From: Brevibacterium aurantiacum
GTDB lineage: Bacteria > Actinomycetota > Actinomycetes > Actinomycetales > Brevibacteriaceae
Assembly: GCF_900169065.1 (NCBI RefSeq)
Contig: NZ_FXZB01000007.1
Coordinates: forward strand, 62,001-126,000
Direction of reading: 5' to 3'
DNA: 64,000 nt
A program made the translations under genes and the position numbers. Of this stretch, positions 58,327 to 64,000 are shown piece by piece; position 1 is the stretch's first letter, and each line of letters starts with the position of its first letter. A model generated the notes under the pieces. It saw only the letters and a program-made list of their open reading frames with translations. It was not told the origin of the DNA and did no database searches.

Positions 58327-58665
58327 CTAGGCCACGAGGGACAGCTGCGCCCGTCCGGTGAGCCCGAATGCGGGCACCGTCGCGGGCGCGGCTGTCGGCG
58401 TTGAGCCGGCGGCGAGGACGAGCACCTGGGGGAGTGCGAGGCCGAGGACTATGGCGATTGCCTCGATGACCTCCGAAGAGGGATCCTTGAGGCCGCGTTC
58501 GACCTCGGACAGGTATTGGGTCGAGACTCCCGAGCGGCGTGAGACCTGAGCCAGGGTCAGGCCCAGCTCGGTGCGGCGCAGCCGCAGCACCCTCCCGAGC
58601 ATCTCGCGCCACAGCAGCGCCGGAGTCCGGTCGGCGTACGCATCTGTGACGTGAAGTGCATCCAT
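58327..58665 (-). CDS. Small XRE-type HTH regulator, ClgR/PopR-like
   Basis: 112 residues, a single helix-turn-helix (about 22-80: LRLRRTELGLTLAQVSRRSG, VSTQYLSEVERGLKDPSSEV). The YLSEVERG-x-K-x-x-SSE pattern is that of ClgR and PopR, which activate clp genes in Corynebacterium, Mycobacterium and Streptomyces. The C-terminus ends in LSLVA, a hydrophobic tail that could be a Clp degron. Its place near a clpP pair supports a clp regulatory role. TAGGAT precedes ATG 58663-58665 by six bases, suggesting a leaderless start. Confidence 0.75.
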   Translation of the reverse strand: MDALHVTDAYADRTPALLWREMLGRVLRLRRTELGLTLAQVSRRSGVSTQYLSEVERGLKDPSSEVIEAIAIVLGLALPQVLVLAAGSTPTAAPATVPAFGLTGRAQLSLVA

Positions 58666-58671
58666 GATGCG

Positions 58672-58677
58672 ATCCTA
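58672..58677 (-). promoter_or_regulatory. -10 hexamer TAGGAT (minus strand)
   Basis: Reads TAGGAT on the minus strand, six bases before the HTH regulator's ATG, with no ribosome site between. Confidence 0.45.
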
Positions 58678-58791
58678 GGAGGAATCGCCGTCGCTCACGC
58701 GGATTTCTGCTCTGAGCAGACGAATACCGGCTGCCCCGTCATGCGCTCGAGGGGGATCAGGGCGCGGTCGAGTTGCACCCAGGCCGCGAAG

Positions 58792-58810
58792 TTAAGTTAG
58801 GCTGTCCTTT
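58792..58810. promoter_or_regulatory. DtxR/IdeR-like iron box
   Basis: TTAAGTTAGGCTGTCCTTT matches 14 of 19 positions of the DtxR consensus TTAGGTTAGGCTAACCTAA, including an unbroken GTTAGGCT. It lies 48 bp before the siderophore-binding protein gene. Confidence 0.6.
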
Positions 58811-58858
58811 GTTAAAGTGGAGAGGTCGACCACGACCCTCACAGACGAAAGGGCAGGA

Positions 58859-59887
58859 ATGTCAGCTCATCTCACTCGCCGGGCCATGGCCATAGGCACC
58901 ATCGTCACACTCGCCTTCAGCGCGAGCGCCTGCAGCCAGGACTCGGCGGATTCTGCGAAGTCAGCCTCCGACGACTTCCAGACCGTCACGATCGAACACG
59001 CACTGGGCAAGGCCGTCATCGAGGCCGAGCCCAAGCGCGTCGTGACCCTCGGGCAGGGGTCGACCGAGACCGCCATCGCACTGGGCAAGACACCCGTCGG
59101 CATGGAGGAGTACGCCTGGGGCAGCGATGACACCGGCTATATGCCGTGGATCCATGAAGCCGTGACAGAGAAGGGCGAGGAGCTGCCGAAGCAGTTCCAG
59201 GGAGATACCGAGCTCGATGTCGAAGCCATCGCCGAACTCGAACCAGATGTCATCCTCGCACCATGGTCCGGCGTCACCGCAGATCAGTACAAGCAGCTCG
59301 ACGCCATCGCACCCACGGTCGCCTACCCCAAACAGCCATGGACGATCGAATGGGACGAGCAGATCACGACCATCGGCAAGGCCCTGGGACAGGAGAAGGA
59401 ATCCGAGGGGCTCGTCGATGACATCAAGACGCAGCTCTCCGAGGCCAAGCGGCCCGAATACGAGGGACTGACGTTCTCCTACATCTACAACGACGGACCG
59501 GGCACCCTCGGAGCCTTCTACCCCAATGAGCAGCGAGTGGCGATGGTCTCGGCACTGGGCCTGACTCCTGACCCCGTCGTCGACGAACTCAAGAAGAACT
59601 ATGACGCCCCGGGTACGGATTCCGCGCTCATCGGGCTGGAGAACGCGGACAAACTCGACGACTCCGACCTCATCTTCACGTTCTACTCCGATGAGAAGAG
59701 CAAGAAGGAGATCAAGGCACAGAGCGTGTACGCAAACATTCCGGCGATCAAGTCCGGCGCGGTCGTCGCGCCCGAAGACCAGCCGTTCGTCACAGCCTCA
59801 TCGATCATCAACCCGCTCACCGTCCCATGGACGCTGGAGCGCTATGTACCGATGATCGACAAGGCCGCAGAGAACGTCAAGAAGTAG
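58859..59887 (+). CDS. Iron-siderophore ABC transporter substrate-binding lipoprotein
   Basis: 342 residues from MSAHLTRRAMAIGT, behind GAAAGGGCAGGA. The signal ends in a lipobox (AFSASAC). The FecB/FhuD-like fold shows KRVVTLGQGSTETAIALGKT and LEPDVILAPWSG. No permease or ATPase follows, so it must work with components elsewhere. The DtxR-like box predicts induction in low iron. Confidence 0.9.
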   Translation: MSAHLTRRAMAIGTIVTLAFSASACSQDSADSAKSASDDFQTVTIEHALGKAVIEAEPKRVVTLGQGSTETAIALGKTPVGMEEYAWGSDDTGYMPWIHEAVTEKGEELPKQFQGDTELDVEAIAELEPDVILAPWSGVTADQYKQLDAIAPTVAYPKQPWTIEWDEQITTIGKALGQEKESEGLVDDIKTQLSEAKRPEYEGLTFSYIYNDGPGTLGAFYPNEQRVAMVSALGLTPDPVVDELKKNYDAPGTDSALIGLENADKLDDSDLIFTFYSDEKSKKEIKAQSVYANIPAIKSGAVVAPEDQPFVTASSIINPLTVPWTLERYVPMIDKAAENVKK

Positions 59888-61334
59888 GCAGCGCGCTCAT
59901 CTTCTTCCAGTCATCCCACTCATAGACCCAGTCGGAGATGTCGCTGGCTGCGGTCGACAGGGTGGCATTCGAACCGGTGATCTCGACCGGGTCGCCGAAG
60001 ATCGCCGAGTCGTAGTACTGCTTGGCACGTGCGGTCGAGAGGTTGATGCAGCCATGGGAGACATTCGCCGACCCCTGAACCCCGGTCGACCAGGGCGCGG
60101 CATGGATGAACTCTCCGTTGTTGTGGATGCGCACGGCCCAGCGCACATCGGTTTCGTAGTCCCACTGCTCGGAGGTCATCGTGTAGTCCGAGGCCTTGGA
60201 CATCACCACATGGGTTCCGTTGTAGGACGGGGACTTCGCAGCACCCAATGAGGCCGGGAAGTTCATGACCTCTTTGCCGTCGCGCGTGACGACCATGCGG
60301 TGGGTCTTGGCGTCGGCCTTGACGACCTGCTTGCGGCCGATGTCGAAATCGAGTGTGAGGTCGTTCTGGCCGACGGTGTCATCGGTGGTGGGAACGTTCT
60401 TCAGCGGCACGTCGACGGAGACCTTCGAATGCGCGGGCCAGAATTCCTTGGGACGGAAGTGCAGTCGCGACTGCGGGTCATCAGGCAGCCAGGCCCATGA
60501 GCCTTCGACTTTGCGCTTCTTCCCATCGTTGTCCGTGACCTTGACCGACAAGCGGTGCTCGACGTCGTCACGGTACTTCTTGGCCACCGTAGAGCCGAAG
60601 GTGAGGATGATCGGAGCTCCGACGCCCACGGTCTGGTCATCGGAGAGGATCGTGCGCACCGCCATCGGCGAGGCGTCGCCGGCTGAGACTGTGACCGTGG
60701 ACCTGAAATCGACTTCCTCTCCATCCGCCGAGGTGGCCGTGGCCGAGAGCTCGTATGTGCTGTCGGCGACGAGGTCGTAGGCAGACATCCAGGCCGCGGC
60801 GTCGTCGGGGGCGGTGATCGCGTCTGAGTCTTCTGAGGCTGATTCGCTTGGAGTCGAAGATCCCGCCTTCGCGTCTTCGGTGCTGTCTGCTGCTTCGAGT
60901 TCGCTCCCGGCGGTGTCGAAGAAGACTCCGGGATCGGTCTTGATGCGCGGGTGGTCGGATTCGGTGATGGAGATGTCGCTCAGCGCCGCGTTCTCGACGC
61001 TGAGGCTGATGCGCTCGCCGGGGGCAGCTGTTGTCTCTGCACCGGGTTCGACCACTTCGCCGGTCTGCTGGGGAGCAGAAGTCTGTGTGCTGGTGGGCGT
61101 AGCCGAGGCGGTGGAGTTCGAAGCCTTCGCCGACGAGCCCTGTTCCGTCGCCTGGGCTGCCTCGGCTTCGGAGACGCTCCCTATTCGGAACACCGGCTCG
61201 GCTGCGGCCTCGGCTTCGGCCGTCTTCGCACCATCGCGAGTCGCGTCGGGGTCAGAGTCTGCCGGGGTGCAGGCCGTGAGTAGAGCGAGTGCTGAAAGGG
61301 CAGCAACCGCCCCGTGAATCTTCTTGGGTGACAA
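59877..61334 (-). CDS. L,D-transpeptidase lipoprotein
   Basis: 485 residues from TTG 61332-61334, behind GAGGATCCC; ATG 61377-61379 is an alternative without a ribosome site. A signal with lipobox (ALSALALLTAC) precedes a long Ala/Ser/Glu/Thr-rich stretch (to about 180), Ig-like domains and the YkuD catalytic domain. The active site is SHGCINLSTARAK with Cys429. It makes 3-3 peptidoglycan crosslinks outside the membrane. Its 3' end overlaps that of the convergent iron-binding gene by 11 bp. Confidence 0.92.
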   Translation of the reverse strand: MSPKKIHGAVAALSALALLTACTPADSDPDATRDGAKTAEAEAAAEPVFRIGSVSEAEAAQATEQGSSAKASNSTASATPTSTQTSAPQQTGEVVEPGAETTAAPGERISLSVENAALSDISITESDHPRIKTDPGVFFDTAGSELEAADSTEDAKAGSSTPSESASEDSDAITAPDDAAAWMSAYDLVADSTYELSATATSADGEEVDFRSTVTVSAGDASPMAVRTILSDDQTVGVGAPIILTFGSTVAKKYRDDVEHRLSVKVTDNDGKKRKVEGSWAWLPDDPQSRLHFRPKEFWPAHSKVSVDVPLKNVPTTDDTVGQNDLTLDFDIGRKQVVKADAKTHRMVVTRDGKEVMNFPASLGAAKSPSYNGTHVVMSKASDYTMTSEQWDYETDVRWAVRIHNNGEFIHAAPWSTGVQGSANVSHGCINLSTARAKQYYDSAIFGDPVEITGSNATLSTAASDISDWVYEWDDWKKMSALPTS

Positions 61335-61521
61335 AACAGGGATCCTCGTTCGAGCAAAGGGATGAGAGCTACAGACCATGCTAGTGAAGCCAAATCACGA
61401 AAGTATTAAAGCAGTGGCTGAATTCCTCGGGAAAAGGCCATTTATCGTCGTTGAGATGGGCCCTGACCTGGACTGACATAGGGGAGGGGGAGTTGTGGAA
61501 TTGTAACCTTGAGAAACGAAG

Positions 61522-61608
61522 GACTCCCCGTGCACCCGCCAGAGCTCGCTTACCCTTGCTGCCTTCCGGCCCTGGGGGAGTTCACAAGATGACGCCGCAC
61601 GGGGAGCC
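61522..61608 (-). ncRNA. ffs: Signal recognition particle 4.5S-type RNA
   Basis: On the minus strand the conserved core CAGGGCCGGAAGGCAGCAAG, with a GGAA tetraloop closed by GCC/GGC, is flanked by a long helix. CTCCCCGTGC (minus 5' end) pairs with GCACGGGGAG (minus 3' end). Length and structure are those of the small bacterial SRP RNA. Ends are approximate. Confidence 0.93.
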
Positions 61609-61772
61609 ATCGATCAGTGTAGTCGAGAGCATCCTCGAGGCACAAAACGAGGTCCGAAGTCAGGCCCGGTGCGGCGGGGACTGGAGGGGATTCTATCTGT
61701 GATTAGTGTGATGGTTCACACTTGGCCATCTTGATTTCGCATTGTCGACACGACTCATATAGGCTGGCTCGC

Positions 61773-61860
61773 GGAGGATTCGCCTAGTGGCCTATGGCGC
61801 TCGCCTGGAACGCGGGTTGGGTTAACGCCCTCAGGGGTTCGAATCCCCTATCCTCCGCCA
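61773..61860 (+). tRNA. tRNA-Ser (anticodon GGA)
   Basis: Acceptor GGAGGAT pairs with ATCCTCC (61850-61856), then discriminator G and an encoded CCA (61858-61860). Anticodon stem CTCGC/GCGGG holds loop CTGGAAC, so the anticodon is GGA, reading UCC and UCU. A long variable arm and GGGGTTCGAATCCCC T-arm complete a class II tRNA. Confidence 0.97.
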
Positions 61861-61864
61861 CGGG

Positions 61865-61898
61865 AGTCCCGGTCTCGCAGTTTCTGCGGGCCGGGACT
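61865..61898 (+). terminator. Hairpin after tRNA-Ser
   Basis: AGTCCCGG pairs with CCGGGACT, enclosing a second stem CTCGCAG/CTGCGGG. It follows the tRNA by four bases and is its likely terminator. Confidence 0.65.
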
Positions 61899-61950
61899 TC
61901 GTCGATTCACCCGGTTTCGAGCCGAGCGCGGGCCTCGCAGTCGCCTTTCG

Positions 61951-62080
61951 GGCATCCCTCACCGTTCGTGGCAATCCGGATTGGCCGTGGCATTTCCTAC
62001 TGGTGCCTCCGCATCCCTCACCATTCGCAGCACTACGCACCGGTGCAACGGGGTGGTGCGCCGGTGAGGGTGAGGGATGC
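61951..62080. repeat. Short repeats and inverted repeat between tRNA-Ser and the truncated monooxygenase gene
   Basis: GCATCCCTCACC occurs directly at 61952 and 62011, and inverted (GGTGAGGGATGC) at 62069. The last two form a 12-bp stem. The 370-bp gap from 61861 to 62230 contains no gene. The repeats may be REP-like or scars of recombination. Confidence 0.5.
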
Positions 62081-62230
62081 TGAGTGGGCCGCAGCGCAGG
62101 ACCGCTGCCCGAGGCGCAAATCGCATGACGCCCCGTGGCGGAATGCCTCATTGTGACGGTGCGCGGCGGCCCGCGAAATCTGCTCGCCGTGTGTGGTCTG
62201 TGTCTCAGTAATCTGGCACAGCTCGCCCGC

Positions 62231-62680
62231 ACACAGCACTCGGAGGTGGCCCGCGCCCACAATCGGAAAGTCCGTTTCGGACTCAACGGGTTCGTGATCG
62301 TCCGCGACACCGAAGCCGAAGCCTGCGACCAGCTGTGCGAGATCATCGCACACGCCGACGCCGAGGCGGTCGAAGGATTCCGCGAGTCCGTGCAGACCGC
62401 CGGAGCCGCGACCTCGGATAAGAAAGGCATGTGGGCGGATTCGAGCTTCGAAGACCTCGTGCAGTACAACGACGGCTTCCGTACCCAGCTCATCGGAACC
62501 CCCGAACAGGTCGCCGACCGCATCATCGAATACAAGAAGATCGGCGTCGACCTCATCCTCACCGGCTTCCTCCACTTCCAGGAGGAACTTGAAGCGTTCG
62601 GCAAGTCCGTCATCCCGATCGTGCGCGAGAAGGAAGCCGAACTCGTCAACAGGGGACTGCTCACCCCTGCCGGAGTCTGA
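62231..62680 (+). pseudogene. 3' remnant of a dimethylsulfone monooxygenase-like (SfnG) gene
   Basis: The frame gives RKVRFGLNGFVIVRDTEAEA, FEDLVQYNDGFRTQLIGTP and GFLHFQEELEAFGKSVIPIV, typical of the C-terminal ~140 residues of SfnG-type FMNH2-dependent monooxygenases. The N-terminal ~200 residues with the barrel's flavin site are absent. Upstream of about 62240 the frame turns into unrelated sequence. A possible ATG at 62135 would give a nonfunctional 181-residue product. Confidence 0.8.
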
Positions 62681-62699
62681 GTCAGCCAGTCGGTTTCCC

Positions 62700-64000
62700 T
62701 CAGGCCACGCTGAATGACGCGGACTTGAGCTTCAGCTTCGTTCGCAGCTGATCGCCGGTGAGGCTCGCGGTCTTCCCCTTCACCGAGGTGGCTTTCACCG
62801 TCTTCACCAGACCTGAGCCGGTCTTCGCCACCGCCACAGACCGGACGTCTGCCAGCCCGAAGGCCCGTGCCATGTCGGACTGCTTGGCCGTCACCGACCA
62901 CGAGGCGTTCGGGTTCTGCGCAGAGGCATACTTCGACGGAGAGTCATCGACCGAGACCAGGTACGGCACGGCCGACCCCCACACCTCGGCAGCCGAATGC
63001 GTCTTCGACCCGGCCGACGACGAGTAGACAGCATCGATGAGCCCGCCCTTGTAGGTGATGAGGCGCGCCGACCTCACCGTCGACCCGCTCGTGGTCTGTG
63101 TCGCGGCCACGGCCTTGCGCCATGGACCGGAATCGCCTGCATTCTCATGAGTCCACCCGAGGAAACGCTGCGAGGCCACCTCGTCATAGACGTTGCACCC
63201 GCAGGCCGGCTTCACCGCACCGAGATTGCGGTAGGCGTAGGTGCGCGAAGCGATGGCCTGAGCGCGCAGGGCCTCGGACTGCCACGACGCCGGCATCTCG
63301 GCGATGCCCGGCAGATATTCCTTGTTGAGACCCACCACGTTGATGACGTTGAGCGAGCTCTTCAGCTGACCGATCTCGAGCCGTCCGTGTCGGTAGGTGC
63401 CGGTCGCCCCGTTCTGGGCACCGCTGACCGACACCGTCGTCGCCGACGAACTCTTCCAATATCGGGTGCCCTGCCATTCGAGGGTGAGCTTCGACCCCGA
63501 ATAGCTCTTCGACCCGACGGTCGCCTTGACCGAACCGGATGACGTCCGTTCGATCGTGACCTTCGAGCCCGATTCGATGGTCTTCGACCCGACCTTGATC
63601 CGAAGACGGCCGGACCGCGGAGTGACCGTCACGGACTTCTTACCGGTCAGCAGCTGCACCTTGAGACTGGCGTCGGCGTTCTTCGACATCGTCGTGACCT
63701 TGGCACCCGTGTAGTAGTGTTGCAGGATCTGCGTCGACGACTTTCCGGCTGTCGCCATTCCGCGCGCTCCGTACTGGCTCATCCCGACCCCATGGCCGAA
63801 CCCCGACCCCTTGATCGTGAACGACGACGGCGCTTTCGTCACCGTCACCTTCGCCCCGGATTTCGCCGTCCACACGATCATGCCGTTCTGGAACTTCTGC
63901 CGGGTCTCCGAACCTGAGCGGTATTCGTTGCTCGTCGGATAGCCGAGCGGACCGCGTTCCCACCCGGACTTCTTCCATGCTGTGCGGATCGCGCCCAGAG
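62700..64000 (-). CDS. SpoIID/LytB-domain cell-wall protein with LGFP repeat (5'-truncated by window edge)
   Basis: At least 433 codons; the N-terminus is beyond the right edge. Near the edge WKKSGWERGPLGYPTSNEY is an LGFP wall-binding repeat, read in frame upstream of ATG 63879-63881. The SpoIID region follows: SGFGHGVGMSQYGARGMATA, the probable catalytic Glu in GIAEMPASWQSEALRAQAIA and AVYSSSAGSKTHSAAEVWG. It probably acts as a secreted glycan lyase or amidase activator in this non-sporulating lineage; the reaction is inferred. Confidence 0.88.
   Translation of the reverse strand, partial: LGAIRTAWKKSGWERGPLGYPTSNEYRSGSETRQKFQNGMIVWTAKSGAKVTVTKAPSSFTIKGSGFGHGVGMSQYGARGMATAGKSSTQILQHYYTGAKVTTMSKNADASLKVQLLTGKKSVTVTPRSGRLRIKVGSKTIESGSKVTIERTSSGSVKATVGSKSYSGSKLTLEWQGTRYWKSSSATTVSVSGAQNGATGTYRHGRLEIGQLKSSLNVINVVGLNKEYLPGIAEMPASWQSEALRAQAIASRTYAYRNLGAVKPACGCNVYDEVASQRFLGWTHENAGDSGPWRKAVAATQTTSGSTVRSARLITYKGGLIDAVYSSSAGSKTHSAAEVWGSAVPYLVSVDDSPSKYASAQNPNASWSVTAKQSDMARAFGLADVRSVAVAKTGSGLVKTVKATSVKGKTASLTGDQLRTKLKLKSASFSVA

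Noticed and set aside
61451-61702. Small plus-strand frame at the SRP RNA
   Set aside because: It runs across the SRP RNA on the opposite strand and has no recognisable protein features.

Overview
The window is 64 kb of GC-rich actinobacterial chromosome. Gene content, codon usage and family-level protein similarity suggest a Brevibacterium-like member of the Micrococcales; the genus is an inference. No phage, insertion sequence, CRISPR array or rRNA operon is visible. Core genes (tgt, mqo, SRP RNA, tRNA-Ser) are mixed with catabolic and stress modules.

Region 1 (1-19,500) is a purine/urate degradation and glyoxylate-assimilation regulon: a nucleobase/urate permease, hyi-glxR-gcl-allB, glxK (with a Bcp peroxiredoxin behind it), uraD-uraH-uricase followed by the pyruvate dehydrogenase E1 gene aceE, an AllR-like IclR regulator, and malic enzyme, a DUF6986/CitE-like lyase and ureidoglycine aminohydrolase (allE). 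All three divergent regulatory gaps carry the same repeated palindrome, TTCCRY-N3-RYGGAA (N7 between the four-base arms). Copies follow one another with a six-base gap, a 21-bp period, and I read them as the operator of the IclR protein. The genes give two routes for glyoxylate: Gcl/Hyi/GlxR/GlxK to glycerate phosphate, and possibly a malate synthase-like lyase, malic enzyme and pyruvate dehydrogenase cycle. No enzyme acting on allantoate or ureidoglycolate lies in the window. A lone AbiEi/DUF559-type gene bracketed by two related hairpins interrupts this region.

Region 2 (19,500-38,000) is housekeeping and mixed: mqo, a HisC-like aminotransferase with a GlcD-like oxidase, a 2-oxoglutarate/Fe(II) dioxygenase, divergent mmuM and tgt only 21 bp apart, a queuosine-precursor transporter, an M3 peptidase fused to a YbaK deacylase domain, an AI-2E transporter, acetyltransferases, aquaporin, an M23 peptidase, a broken SRPBCC gene, a kinase-like protein, and an aldehyde dehydrogenase-DUF779 pair.

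Region 3 (37,900-49,420) holds an XRE-cupin regulator divergent from a CPYC flavoprotein and a methyltransferase. It also holds a peptide-type ABC transporter operon with a luciferase-like monooxygenase and a CMD/alkylhydroperoxidase protein, divergent from two overlapping VOC genes.

Region 4 (49,460-58,670) looks like an accessory Clp proteolysis locus: a UVR-containing Clp ATPase behind a HAIR-like element, a YidC paralogue with DUF6412, an intact ClpP overlapping a ClpP that has lost its catalytic Ser and His, a NarL-type two-component system, a SHOCT membrane protein and a small ClgR/PopR-like HTH regulator.

Region 5 (58,790-64,000) holds an iron-siderophore binding lipoprotein behind a DtxR-like box, an L,D-transpeptidase, the 4.5S-type SRP RNA, tRNA-Ser(GGA), the truncated 3' part of a dimethylsulfone monooxygenase gene, and a SpoIID/LGFP wall protein running off the right edge.
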